Assembly (NCBI RefSeq): GCF_016808335.1
Contig: NC_053138.1
Coordinates: 57,566,951 to 57,630,950 of the forward strand
DNA: 64,000 nucleotides
Reading direction: 5' to 3'
Origin: Panicum virgatum
Taxonomy: Eukaryota; Streptophyta; Magnoliopsida; Poales; Poaceae
The notes under the pieces are model-generated. The model ran no database searches. It was not told the DNA's origin and worked only from the letters and a program-made list of their open reading frames with translations. Positions 1 through 11,324 of the stretch are shown here, piece by piece. Numbering within the stretch: position 1 is the stretch's first letter; the number at the start of each line of letters is the position of its first letter. The position numbers and the translations under genes are program-made.

Positions 1-78
1 GGCGACCCGCGGACCAGTCTCGGCAGCTTGCTTTCTTCCGGGCCGGGTCGTCGTCGTCTTCTTTCCTCTCGCGTCTGT

Positions 79-251
79 CACTACCGGAAACCGGTAATTC
101 GCCGTGTGCGTAATCGTTCGCCGTGTGCAAATTCACAGGCACACGACAAATTAGTCTCTTTGCCGTGTGTCATATAAAAAATGCACGACAAATAACAGCA
201 CACTTCACCGTGTGCCTGGGGCACACAGCAAAGCTCCGAAATTCGGTAGTG
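79..251. mobile_element. mini-CACTA element (173 bp, non-autonomous)
   Basis: Starts CACTACCGGAAACCGG and ends CCGAAATTCGGTAGTG, so the ends are CACTA-type inverted repeats. Inside are repeated GCCGTGTG motifs in both orientations, the usual subterminal transposase-binding arrangement of En/Spm elements. The flanking triplets are TGT and CGT, a 3-bp target duplication with one mismatch. No coding capacity; it would depend on a transposase supplied elsewhere. Confidence 0.75.
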
Positions 252-447
252 CGTTGAGCTCATTCGTAGTGGTAGTGGAGCCCACCCGTTCATTTCTAGT
301 AGGCGTACGTACTGGATTTTCAAAAGTCAAACTTTATGAATTTTCAGTGCTAATTAATCAAAACTTTAAAACCTTGCACCTAGATACATCGTGATCGTGA
401 TGTGGGTGTTATCAAGGTTACCCGGATTCCAAACTTAGCTAATGGTT

Positions 448-599
448 ACCTCCGAAAAAGAAGGGCCGCGGTTCGAATCTCGGGCGGCACATCTCGCTGG
501 GAGTGAGAGTGTCGCCGGCCAAGTGTATCATAGAGAGAACCTGACTTCTCATTTAAAGTTCCAATGAACCTGGGGTTAACCCAGCCTCTAGCCCTCGAA
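448..599 (+). mobile_element. tRNA-derived SINE with perfect target duplication
   Basis: A 152-bp insert flanked by the identical 17-mer AAACTTAGCTAATGGTT at 431-447 and 600-616. It contains a good RNA polymerase III B box (GGTTCGAATCTCG, about 482-494) and a short A-rich 3' end. The tRNA-like B box plus the long target duplication identify a SINE inserted by LINE machinery. The A box is not clear, so the 5' end may be truncated. Confidence 0.8.
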
Positions 600-706
600 A
601 AACTTAGCTAATGGTTCCAGCACCTCCGCCACCACATTCCCGGTCCCCCTCTTGACCCGACGACCCTAGCGACCTTCCTCTCTTGTTCCCATCCTGCCTT
701 GTCAAC

Positions 707-1636
707 TTTTTTTTTGGATAAAACATACCTATATTATGAGATAAGGAAAGCGTACAAAGACCTTACAAATATAGATACGCTGTAGAAGGATATGGAGGAC
801 AGCTGTCCTGCCCAACTAACACAAAGGACCTCAAAGAAAAACGAAATAGCAAACTGGTCTTTGGACCCAGCTGAGGCGGAAGACTTCAGAAGTCGTCGTC
901 GTCGCCGACGAGCACCAGCTCCTGCCGCCGCCGCCCATCTTGAGGCCGAAAGAAGCTCCATCGCACACTGGCTTTGAAGTGGACCGCAATAGACGCCCGT
1001 CCTCGCAGACGAGCAGAAGCTGTCGCTAAACGCCCATCGGTCGGGGCCGCACCCCAAGCTTCATCGACCTTGGATGCAGGCTCTCCGACGACAACGACCG
1101 CCGCCGCGGGGAAGACGAGCCCGATCCAACCGCCTGGCTTCCACAAAACCCGCAGCTTTCTCCACATCCTGTAACCAAAAGCCTCGTACCTCCGCCGCTT
1201 GCCAGAAGCGAAGAAGACCCGAGGCCGAACTGGCCGCCGCCATCCCTGGCCGGTGGAAAACTCCTGTACAGGGGCCGCCACGAACTGAAGCTCCAACTAG
1301 GTCTTCAAATCTGCCGCCCACCGACCCCATAGACCCGCCGCCGCCACCGGAGCAAGAGACGACGAGGTGGAGCCTGGAGGACCTTATTCCACTGTAGCCG
1401 CGCCGCCTCCACCTTGCAAGCGCCGCCGAGACACCAAACCCTACACCTAAAGAGACCTAATCTACACAGCCGGGCAGAGAACCACCCGTTCCCCTCGCAT
1501 CCGAGGCCAACCAGGCCACCGGAAGCGAGGAAGAACGGATGTCTCGCCGGCTGGAGCACAAGATTCTCTCGCCGCCTTCACAGTCGCCGAGAGAAAGGGA
1601 TGCACCAAAGTGAACAATTAGCAATACATCTATAAA
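707..1636 (-). mobile_element. 5'-truncated LINE-type insertion (reverse strand)
   Basis: On the reverse strand this 930-bp segment ends in a poly(A) tail, seen as T9 at 707-715. It is flanked by GCCTTGTCAAC (696-706) and GCCTTGTCCAAC (1637-1648), a target duplication differing by one base. The body is GC-rich and holds overlapping open frames on both strands without a recognisable domain. The pattern fits a 5'-truncated non-LTR retrotransposon or retroposed transcript; the family is not identified. Confidence 0.6.
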
Positions 1637-1648
1637 GCCTTGTCCAAC

Positions 1649-2274
1649 AGTGCTAGCGACGTCGCCAGCTCCCGTGGAGGAGAAATGATCTGAAAAGAGT
1701 AAAAAAGAAAAACAAATCTTCCTGCGCTTCTTGGTATGCGCGCGCCACACTCAGTGTCTGGGAAAGCGCATCATGCACTAGCGGCGAGTTTCTCGCTAGC
1801 AAGGCCGATTTTGCACTGTTCATCAATTAAAAATTGATTTAGTATTGCATAAAAAATGATTTAGCCGGCGACATCCACAGCCTCTGGAGGAGGCCTAAGT
1901 GCACCACCTGCCAATTTTTTTTACTAATCGTAATCGCGCGTGTATTTAACTCCACGTCTTGTTCACTCGGATTGGTGAATTTTGTCACTTTCGTTGAATG
2001 CTGGCCACCAGTGATCGATAGCCTCCCTTCTGTAGCTTTGACAAAGCTAAGACTTGCTACTGCCTTACCTCCGGCGTCAATATTTCGCATTTGTATAGGG
2101 AAGTTGGTGTTCCGATAACTACTGCTCAGGCTTAGAGCAATCGATCAACAATTCAATATTCCATGGCGAGCTCTCGATCGGGCACCCGCCACCCGGCCCC
2201 GAGATGCTTTCCGCGTGCGGGCCGTGGCTGCCCAGCCACTCGGCGGTCACTGTCGCGAGGACATACGCTATTAT
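1649..2274. other. intergenic, no gene seen
   Basis: About 620 bp of mixed-composition sequence. Short open frames exist on both strands but none shows a domain, signal peptide or codon bias. No clear transposon ends were found. Confidence 0.4.
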
Positions 2275-2578
2275 AAAAATTATTTGTAGCAACACTTTAA
2301 TTTTTCTTCAGAAATAGACCAAAATTTCACCCGTCTCTACAAATGATACATCCCTGGGCGGATGACACCATCAGCCGCCCCTAAAAATAGGTGTATTTTT
2401 AGAGGCATCATCCGCCTCTACAAATATTATTTTTAGGGGTGGGTGAGGCCGTCACCTGCCCTTGAAAATGGGCACCCACATTTTCGGGGACGGGTGACGG
2501 CCTCACCCACCCTCGCAAAAATTGAAAAGCGGTGGCGCCAGAGTCCCCCGCAAAAATTGAAAAGCAGTGGCGCCAGAG
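2275..2578. repeat. foldback subterminal-type repeats and 30-bp tandem duplication
   Basis: Contains a near-perfect hairpin: GGGTGGGTGAGGCCGTCACC (from about 2438) pairs with its inverted copy ending near 2511. Shorter CCGCC-CTACAAAT motifs repeat upstream. A 30-bp unit is then duplicated in tandem (2514-2543 and 2549-2578). The arrangement resembles the subterminal zone of a grass CACTA element, but the terminal CACTA end is not recognised. Confidence 0.5.
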
Positions 2579-2719
2579 CGATCCCCCTCTCTCTCCTTAT
2601 CTGCAGCAGACCAGCACATCTCTCCTCTCCACCACACAAAACCCCCTCTTATCTCTCCTCTCCACCGCCCAGCACCCATCTCTTCTATCTTCTCCCATCT
2701 CTCCTCTCTCCCATGCCAC

Positions 2720-3140
2720 GGAGGTCGAGCTGGTGGCCGGCGGGGAGGTCAGGGAGGAGCTCCGCGGGGGTGCTCGGCGCGGCGGCCACGGAGGAGCTCG
2801 GCGGCGGCCCTCGGCGCGGCGGCCACAGAGGAGCTCGCGCGGGGGCGCTTGGCGCGGCGACCGTGGAGGAGCCCGTGCGGGGGCGCTTGACGCGGCGGCC
2901 GTGGAGGAGCCCGGCGGGGGACGCTCGGCGTCGCGGCCACATAGGAGCCCGGCAGGGGCGCTCGGCGCGGCTTCGGCGGTGGCTCCTGCGGCTAGGGGCT
3001 TCCCGGGCCTACGGATCTGGCGGCGTGGGTGCGGGCCCGTGGATCCGGCGGCCTAGGCGCTCGGCGCGGCTTCGACGGCGGCTCCGGCAGCCAAGGGCGG
3101 CCTGGGCCCGCGGATCTGACGGCGTGGGTGCGGGCTCGTG
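2720..3140. repeat. GC-rich minisatellite
   Basis: A diverged unit of about 48 bp, built around CTCGGCGCGGCGGCC and GGAGGAGC, repeats roughly five times to 2970. It is followed by two copies of a unit of about 97 bp (about 2962-3058 and 3059-3143), each ending in GTGGATCC. Long open frames cross it in several phases with Arg/Gly/Ala-rich translations. That is what a GC-rich tandem repeat produces and is not taken as a gene. Confidence 0.65.
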
Positions 3141-6091
3141 GATCCGTACTCACAATACCATATTGATGCCATTGTCACAGAAACTGGGAGTGAACCATGG
3201 AGACTTACTTGTGTGTATGGGGAAGCCCAGACAAGTGAGCGTTTCAAAACTTGGAATATGCTGAAACATATAAAGTCATCAAATGCTCTGCCGTGGCTGT
3301 GCATAGGTGATTTTAATGAAGTCTTACATCGATCGGAACATGAAGGAGTGCAAGAGCGTAACTACGCCCAAATCGAGGGATTCCGGGAGATGGTGGATGT
3401 TTGCGGTCTTCATGATCTTGGATATGAAGGACACAGGTGGACTTTTGAAAAGAAAGTGGTGGGAGGCTCTTACTGTAGAGTGCGGCTGGACCGTGCTCTG
3501 TCTACACCTGAATGGAATTCCCGTTTCCCTTTTGCTACTGTACCCAACATGATAGCAACATCATCGGATCATGGCCCAATATTGCTACAGTGGCAACAAG
3601 GAGGGCGCTACAAGAAAAAAGGGAAGAAAATGTTCAGGTACGAGATCATGTGGGAATCACATGAGGATTTTTTCTCGTGGATGGCTAATGCATGGCAGGA
3701 AATGGGAAAGGCATCGACTTTGCAAGAGTTGCAACAGAAATTGTCAGATGTGACGAACAAGCTAGACAGCTAGGGAAGGACAACCTTTGGCCATGTCCGT
3801 CTAGAGCTAAAGCGCCTAAAGGAGGAACTAGAGAGGTTACAGTCTGATTCGAATCGCACGGGACCAACTTACGTAGAAAACAAGATTGCGGATAGGATCG
3901 TCGAACTCAACCATAGAGAGGAAATCATGTGGCAACAAAGGTCGAGAATCAGATGGCTGGCGGAAGGTGATAAGAATACCCGTTTCTTCCACCTACGAGC
4001 CAGTCAGAGAAGGAAGAAGAATAGCATTAAGAGACTGAAAAGGCCAGATGGGCAGTTTACTGAGGATATCCAGGAGATGGGCAACTTAACATCTAGTTTT
4101 TACATGAACCTTTATACTTCTGAGGGTACTATAGACATGGAATCAGCACTGAATGTGGTGTCTGTGAAGGTGACACCGGAGATTAATGACCAGCTGTTAG
4201 CGCCTTTTGTGGAGAAGGAAGTGAAGGACGCTCTTTTTCAGATGTTTCCCACAAAGGCACCAGGGCCGGACGGTCTGCCAGCACATTTCTTTCAGCGCCA
4301 CTGGAGCTTATGTGGTGAGGAGGTCACGAAAGTTGTGCTGCGAATTTTAGGGGGGGAGATGATCCTTCATGTGTCAACTATACTTTGCTTGTCCTAATCC
4401 CAAAAGTTACAGGTGCGGATGAATTATCTCAATTCCGTCCAATTAGCCTGTGTAATGTTATCTACAAGATTGCATCGAAAGTTGCTGCAAACAGGCTAAA
4501 GCTGGTGCTGCCCCAGATCATCTCTAAGGAACAATCAGCTTTCGTTCCAGGCCGGCTCATAACAGACAATGTTATTATGACTTATGAATGTCTGCACTTC
4601 ATGAAAAAGAAGAGACCGCGAGATGTCAGATGTTGTGCACTTAAGCTTGACATGAAAAAGGCATATGACCGCGTGGAGTGGGATTATCTACGCGCTATCA
4701 TGACTCAATTGGGCTTTCATCGCTTATGGGTGGACATGGTAATGCGGCTCATCTCAACTGTTTCCTTTTCAGTTTTATTCAATGGTGAGCGGCTTAACTC
4801 TTTTCTACCGACGCGGGGGATCCATCAGGGAGATCCTATTTCTCCATATTTATTTCTCTTGGCAGCAGAGGGCCTTTCGTGCCTCTTAAATTCTAGACTT
4901 CAATCATCGACTCTTAAGGGCATCAAGGTGGCTCCATCGGCTCCGGTGGTAAGCCATCTTCTTTTTGCGGATGATAGCTTGCTGTTTTTTGGGGCAAACT
5001 TGGAGAATGCTCAAGTGATCAATGATGTGATGGAGATCTACTGTCGTGCATCGGGCCAGCAAATCAATATGGATAAGTCGTCGATCCACTTTGCAAAAGG
5101 AGTTTCTAATAGCACCAGGGAGGAACTCAAGAACTTGCTGAATGTTCATAACGAGTCACTCAGTGAGAAGTATTTGGGCATGCCCTCAGATGTTGGTGTG
5201 TCCGCGAATGGTGCTTTTAAATACTTAAAAGACAGAGTTTGGAAGAGGGTCCAGGGCTGGATGGAGCAATCTTTATCGGCAGGAGGAAAAGAGGTGCTCA
5301 TCAAAGCAGTTGCGCAAGCAATTCCTACTTATTCCATGTCCTGTTTCAAGCTGCCGAAAGGCTTATGTGAGCACATCAATGGAATCGTCCGGAGTTTCTG
5401 GTGGGGTAGCAAAGAAGGCAAACGGAAGCCCTGCTGGGTCGCATGTGATGAGATGATCAAACCCAAGAATTGGGGGGACTCGGATTTAGAGATATCGAGT
5501 TATTCAATCTTGCCTTGCTCACACGGCAAGCGTGGAGGATTCTGAATGATGCCAATTCACTGAGCGCACGAATTCTTAAAGCTGTGTACTACCCGGAGGC
5601 GGAGTTCCTAGATGCTGCTGTGGGGTCGTCGCCATCGCGAGTGTGGCATGCAATCAGTGAAGGGAAAGATGCACTAGTGCAGGGTTTAATCAGAAGAATT
5701 GGGACAGGAGAAACAACAAACATTTGGAGTATGAATTGGCTCCCTCGGGATGGCCAGTTCCGGCCTCTCACCTGTACTCGAGCAGATGCGCAGCAGATGG
5801 TAAAGGAGCTGGTGGATCCACTTACTCTTACATGGGACCACGACAAGCTGCAACGTTTATTTACCCCTTTGGATGCAGAGGTAATCAGCTCCATCCCCTT
5901 AACTACCAGGAGGCAGGATGACTTCTGGGCTTGGCATTATGAGAAAACTGGTGTTTTTTCAGTAAGATCAGCATATCGGATGTTGGTTCAGAAGAAAGAG
6001 AATTTAACAGCTTGGTTGGAGCATACGCCTAGTACATCTGATATTCGTGCAAACGGGGAGTGGACTGCCATCTGGCAGCTGAAAGTCCCAT
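3141..6091 (+). pseudogene. LINE ORF2, endonuclease/reverse transcriptase part (broken)
   Basis: Reads as the endonuclease C-terminus (GDFNEV near 3310; SSDHGP near 3565) followed by reverse transcriptase: APGPDGL near 4260, QFRPISL near 4430, LDMKKAYDRV near 4650, the catalytic FADD near 4970. It then runs into the post-RT region. Three lesions precede the CACTA insertion. There is an in-frame TAG at 3771-3773, where the family normally has Trp. A frameshift lies in the seven-G run at 4350-4356, and another in the six-G run at 5473-5478. The 3' part continues in frame at 15694. It cannot make active protein. RT and endonuclease homology is clear from the motifs; the positions of the indels are inferred from where the conserved reading frame changes. 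Confidence 0.88.
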
Positions 6092-6345
6092 CACTACTAC
6101 AGAATAGGCCTTCGTTCCAGGCCATTTGTCCCGGCAGCCTTTGGGCCCGGGACAATAGGTGGCTTTTGTCCCGGGTCCAACGGCTAGTCGGGTCAGCGGG
6201 GGGGGGGGGGGCAAGGCCTTTTGTCCCGGTTGGTGGTTTCAACCGGGACAAAAGGCCCGCGTACCCTTTTGTTCCGGTTGGAACTACCAACCGGGACAAA
6301 AGGCCTCCATTTTGTCCCGGTTGGTGTCTCCAACCGGAAAAAAAA
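6092..6345. repeat. CACTA left terminal and subterminal repeats
   Basis: Inverted pairs of TTTTGTCCCGGTTGG and CCAACCGGGACAAAAGG, three or more copies within 250 bp of the left terminus, plus a G11 run at 6199-6209. In this superfamily such arrays are the binding sites for the element's own DNA-binding protein. The same motif recurs at the right end. Confidence 0.85.
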
Positions 6346-7060
6346 GGCCTTGGCCCCCTTATCCCCTTCCATCTCCCCCCGCCCGAGCCATTCAGCTTAC
6401 TTGTTTCATGCTGTTCTCGGCTCGGGAGAGGGAGGAGTTCTTGCTCATTTCTTCACCACATTTGTGAAGATCTTTGATTCCCCGTCCATCCATCGGCGCT
6501 AAAGGTTTGGGGCTTGTTTTTCTCTTCTTCCTTGGCTTGTATAGCTCATTTCATGCTTTAGAAATAGAGAAAATGTGTAGCTAGCTCATTTCTTGGACAT
6601 TTAGCTAGATTGCATATGTAGGTGTGATTTTCTTTTAGATTTAGATGAGTATGTGGATAGTAGAAATTTTTAGAATGAGTGTAGACACTTCATGTGATGT
6701 ACTTGTATACATGACCATATTGTGGATAGTTGATTTTTGTATTCATGAATGAATTAATGAAATGAGTATATTAGAATTTTTTGTAATATGAATGAATTAT
6801 TCATGAATGTATTTATTCAGTACTCTAGTGTACTCCTGGAACTGAAGGGTGTCAAAGTAATTAGAAGTTATAGAGAATTCTTTCAATTAATTAGAGATTT
6901 CTTTAGGATTAATGATACATTTCGTCTTTTTTATATGATTTCATTGTTATTTGCAAGAGTTATTAATCTGATCATTGTAATTGTAATAGTAAATAATTTT
7001 TGCATTGTAATGGTAAGAATTTATAATTATGTGGAAAATAAAGGTATTTTTCAGTAAAAT

Positions 7061-7369
7061 ATGGCTTCAGCAGCTGGAGAGAGTGGCGCCGGTGGGGGTG
7101 ATCGTTGTCCTTCTGGAGAGAAGGGCACAACTCGAGTAGGTCGTCGGTCCAAAAAACCTAGTGCTTTTCATAGGGCAGCGCTCCGTTATTTGGAAAAAGA
7201 ATATAGAGAATGCATGGCAAGGGGCGAGGAACCTCCGTTTGATCTTGAGGATTTATTGCGGCGTTACGGTTCGTCACCACCAAACTCGGAGGTTTCAGCT
7301 CCGCCATCTTCTTCTGCGCCAGCAAGAAATCCGTTAGAACATTCTGCGTTCCAACGCAAGTACGGTTGA
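7061..7369 (+). CDS. small CACTA-internal ORF, unknown function
   Basis: An open frame of 102 codons starting at an ATG just inside the element's AT-rich 5' leader and ending before the transposase. The protein is Gly/Ser-rich at the start, then basic (GRRSKKPSAF) and then acidic with an ERxYREC-like helix, ending Ser/Pro-rich. I recognise no domain. It sits 217 bp upstream of the transposase start and may be an upstream exon or a separate small protein of the element. The remark on its role is inference. Confidence 0.4.
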   Translation: MASAAGESGAGGGDRCPSGEKGTTRVGRRSKKPSAFHRAALRYLEKEYRECMARGEEPPFDLEDLLRRYGSSPPNSEVSAPPSSSAPARNPLEHSAFQRKYG

Positions 7370-7585
7370 AAACCTATGTGTTGTTGACCGAATTTTTAAA
7401 TTTCATGTATAGTACTCCTTTGTTAAGTTCTGTAATGGATTAAGTACTCCTTTTAATTAATCAAGATGTATGATGGATATTGCATATCTTTTAATTATTC
7501 ATGTTATGTTACATTTAGTTTAATTTAGGTTTGATATATTTTATTTATTCGATACGTGTAAAGAATTCAAATCGATTTATTTAAA

Positions 7586-9410
7586 ATGCAGATGGACTGG
7601 CAATGGATGTACAATGCTGACCGACGTTCGAAAGAATTCATTGATGGCCTGCATTATTTTTTGTCTGTGGCTGAGGCAAACAAGCAGAATGGTTTTATGT
7701 GCTACCCGTGTGTTCATTGCAACAATAACAAGGATTACTCATCTTCAAGAATTCTACACAGCCACATTTTCATAAATGGTTTCATGAAGAAGTATGTTTG
7801 TTGGACGAAGCACGGAGAACAGGGGGTTACCATGGAAGACAATGAAGAAGAAGATTTTGACGACCACTTTCCCGGGAATGCTGGAATCGGTGCATTCGAT
7901 GACGATATTCCCATGGAAGAGCCCGAAGTAGATGTAGCAGAAAATGATCCCAGCGACAATCTGGGGCAGGCATTGCACAATGTGCAGGCAGACTGTGAGA
8001 GTGAAACGGAGAGGTTGAAGTTCTAGAAGTTGTTAGAGGACCACCATAAATTGTTGTACCCAGATTGTCAAAATGGATTTAAGAAACTTGGCACCACCTT
8101 GGAGTTGCTGCAATGGAAGGCGACAAATGGTGTATCCGACAAGGGATTTGGTGAATTACTCAAACTTGTTAAAAAAATACTTCCTAAGGACAATGAATTG
8201 TCTGCCACAACGTATGAAGCCAAACAACTTGTTTGCCCTTTGGGACTGGAAGTGCAAAAGATACATGCATGCCCCCAACGACTGCATCCTCTACCGAGGC
8301 GAGTACAATAATTTGGATGCATGTCCCGTATGCAGTGCATTGCGTTACAAGATTAGAAAAGATGATCCTGGAGATGTCGAGGGGGAGCCTCCCCGGAAGA
8401 GAGTTCCTGCGAAGGTCATGTGGTATTCGCCTATAATACCACGTTTGAAGCGTCTGTTTAGAAATAAAGATAATGCTAAGTTGATGCGATGGCACAAAGA
8501 GGAACGCAAGAAAGACTCGATGTTGAGACACCCCGCTGATGGGTCGCAGTGGAGAAAAATAGATAGAACGTACCCTAAATTTGATTTGGATGCGAGAAAC
8601 ATAAGGTTCGGTTTGAGTACGGATGGCATGAATCCTTTTGGTGAGATGAGCAGTGGTCATAGCACTTGGCCTGTGACTCTTTGTCTGTACAATCTTCCAC
8701 CATGGCTCTGCATGAAACGAAAGTTCATCATGATGCCAGTGCTTATCCCGGGTCCAAAGCAGCCCGGAAATGACATTGATGTGTACCTAAGACCATTGGT
8801 CGAAGAACTCTTATTGCTCTGGGGCGATGAAGGTGTACGGATGTGGGATGAATACAAACAGGAAAACTTCAACCTACGAGTATTGCTGTTCGTAACGATC
8901 AATGACTGGCCTGCTCTTAGTAACTTGTCAGGACATTCGAACAAGGGATACAAAGCATGCACACACTGTTTAGATGATACCGATAATATATGGTTGACTC
9001 ACTGTAACAAGGTTGTATACATGGGTCATCGTCGGTTTCTTCCCATCAGGCATGCGGTACGAAAGAAGGGCAAGCATTTCAAAGGCCAAGCGGACCACCG
9101 AACAAAACCGATGCACCGTAGTGGTAAAGACGTCTTCAACATGGTAAAAGATCTAGAAATTATTTTTGGAAAGGGGTCTGGTAGCCAACCTGTTCCGAAC
9201 GAAAACGGAATGGCGCCCATGTGGAAGAAGAAATCTATATTTTGGGAGCTACCATATTGGGAAGTCTTAGATGTTCGTCATGCAATTGATGTGATGCACC
9301 TCACGAAGAATTTTTGCGTCAACCTGATATTTAGATATTTTTGCATGGTCAAAATAACAAATATGATTTCAAAAAAGTTAGATATTTCATTGACCCAATC
9401 ACTTGAATGA
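7586..9410 (+). pseudogene. CACTA transposase (tnp2/TNPD type), truncated and frameshifted
   Basis: The N-terminal 80 residues match the transposase-associated zinc-binding domain of plant CACTA elements: a CYPCVHCNNN cysteine cluster, then the RILHSHIFINGF block and WTKHGE. After an acidic linker comes the tnp2 transposase domain, including NDCILYRGE, ACPVCSALRY, STDGMNPFGEM, PWLCMKRKF, NLSGHSNKGYKAC and DVMHLTKNFCVN. Lesions: an in-frame TAG at 8024-8026; an extra C in the five-C run at 8272-8276 that shifts the frame; loss of homology right after LTKNFCVN (about 9327), so the C-terminal part of the transposase is missing. The remaining 80 bases code for unrelated sequence. The element cannot supply its own transposase. 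Confidence 0.88.
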
Positions 9411-9570
9411 AAATTAATTATTTTTGTTGTGTGTATCAAGTTTATATAGAGATAAGAAATTTTGTTCCATAATTTTTGGAATCATAATTTTATTAACTGA
9501 ATTAACAAATGAAAGCCAATTTTAAAAGAGAAGTAAAAAAACAAAAACAAACATAACATTAGGCGGGAAC
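9411..9570. other. AT-rich junction after truncated transposase
   Basis: AT-rich sequence with no ORF of note, between the point where transposase homology stops and the internal subterminal array. It is the likely place where two CACTA elements were joined. Confidence 0.4.
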
Positions 9571-9745
9571 GAGGGAAAACGGCCCCTTTTGTCCCGGGTG
9601 GTAGATCTACCCGGGACTAAAGTTGGGCCGCGGGCTGGGAATTTTCCCGGCCCGCCCAAAAGCCCCTTTTGTCCCGGGTGAAGCCACCACCCGGGACAAA
9701 AGGACCTTTTGTCCCGGGTGGTGGCTTCACCCGGGACAAAAGGCC
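9571..9745. repeat. internal CACTA-type subterminal array
   Basis: Four or more copies of TTTTGTCCCGGGTGG and its inverse CCACCCGGGACAAAAGG. The motif differs from that at the true ends of the element by GGGTGG in place of GGTTGG. A GC-rich leader-like stretch follows (9745-9990), as it does after the left end. This is what the 5' end of a second, related CACTA element would look like. Confidence 0.7.
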
Positions 9746-9990
9746 CCCCCCCATATATTTCCTAGCTTCCTCCCTCCTTCGCCCTTCCTCCCTCCCGCCG
9801 TCCGTTCCCCTGCTCCCCCCACCGCTCGAGCTCCCCGAGCACCGCCGCCGTCGACGTCGCCGCCCAGAGCCCCGCCGCGCGAGCCCACGTCACCGAGCGC
9901 CATCGTCCCTGCGAGCGCCGCCGCCGTTGACGTCCGCCGCCCTCGTCTTCGCCGCCCCCGGCCTCCACTCCGCGCGCGCATTGGTATACT

Positions 9991-11324
9991 AGCAAGCTGT
10001 TGTAAAAAAATTCGTCTTTTATCGTATTGGTATTGCGCACCGCATTGGACATGGAGGATCTGATGGTGGAGGACCTGCTGGATGATGTTGTCATTCAGAT
10101 AGTGTTAGAATCGATTGATGAATGACTATCAGGAGCTAATTATTGTTTTCAGCGTCTTGAGCTTTAAAGTAATTTATTTAAAGGTTGAGCAGTAACATGC
10201 TACCAGAAGAAATTAAGGTACTACTAATAGATGGATCACTGATCTAGCATTGTGGAACAATAACTATGTAGATAATTTTTACCAGAATTCTGGCAATTGT
10301 CGAATGTAGTAAATGTTAGCAAGGCATTAGGTATTGTTAGAAACAGAACCTAAAGGATAGACCGGAAATTGGTAGCATCATATACCTGTGAATTGTAAGT
10401 AAACCATCATGAGTTATTAATTCTTATTAGTCCATATTTGTACATATCCCGCTCATGAATTTTTTTATGAAAGGCACAGTTTTGAAAGCAGAAAAAGTAA
10501 AACACTACTCTGCTTTTCTATGTGCATGAATAGTATGCTCATCTTTTGATGGATCACGTCAAATATTGTACATGAATCTGTATTTGCAACCTTCTTTTTT
10601 TGATAGTTATTTGCAACCTTCTTGGTTAACTAGACAAAGGTACTTTTATGTAGTCTGGGTCTGGCTGGCATGCTGTTAGCTGCAGAGGTTCAGCGAAGTT
10701 CAGGGTCAATGTCCAAAAACCAGAAGAGGGTAGTGCAGGATGTTACGGGATCCCATTGTTGACAATGAACCATTGTGGCTTCAAACCGATGCTTTTGTGT
10801 ACAAAGGTCCTTCCTAGTATTAAGAAAATTTGGCATGATGTGACTGAAAAAGTTTATTTCCACTACGCAGCATGTCGTGAAGGAGCAAATAGTTGATCAA
10901 ATTCAGTTGAGGGATAATTATTTTAGCATATCTAATACTTCTTGGTATAATTAGTATTGCTTTAATTAGATGAATCTCATTACAAGCTAAAACTACATTC
11001 TTTGTGGTACAAAATTTGGATGCAAAAAACTATACTTATTTTGACATGGAGAGAGTATCATATACAACTTATGGACCCAATTCAATAAAGCCTAGCAAGG
11101 AAGCCCCAAATGCAAAAGAATCATTCTCTCCGTCTCTGCTCATAGCTCGCCCTGAGCCCCCGTCCCCCCGGCTCCGCGTTCGCCCCAGTGCGCCTCCGGC
11201 CCTCAGCTTTGAGCCCTTCGCCTTCGGCCCTCGGCCCTCCGCCTATCCCCAGCCGCAAATTTCTGGAGTGGATTATTTAGATAATTTTTTTAAGGGTTTT
11301 ATTTGTATTCATGTTTTAGTTACG
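9991..11324. other. CACTA interior, non-coding
   Basis: AT-rich sequence upstream of the second CACTA gene; no domain-bearing ORF. A GC-rich Pro/Arg-coding stretch at 11120-11260 leads into the start codon at 11325. Contains the micro-insertion described at 10597-10607. Confidence 0.4.
10597..10607 (-). mobile_element. 11-bp 'tail-only' retro-insertion with 16-bp target duplication
   Basis: The 16-mer TATTTGCAACCTTCTT occurs at 10581-10596 and again at 10608-10623, separated only by TTTTTGATAGT. On the reverse strand the insert reads ACTATCAAAAA, a LINE-like 3' end with an A tail. A long perfect duplication around a few bases plus oligo(A) is best explained by an extremely 5'-truncated LINE-type insertion. 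Confidence 0.6.

Noticed and set aside
480..500. Possible tRNA gene because of GGTTCGAATC
   Set aside because: No cloverleaf could be built, and the segment is bounded by a 17-bp target duplication, so it is a SINE. The same reasoning applies at 43914 and 62896.
734..1559. Overlapping Arg/Ala-rich frames at the left end
   Set aside because: They lie inside an insert with a poly(A) tail and target duplication on the reverse strand; no domain was found on either strand.
2443..3264. 273-codon frame on the + strand and its overlapping partners
   Set aside because: Crosses a GC-rich minisatellite that is open in several frames, and runs into the LINE in the wrong phase.
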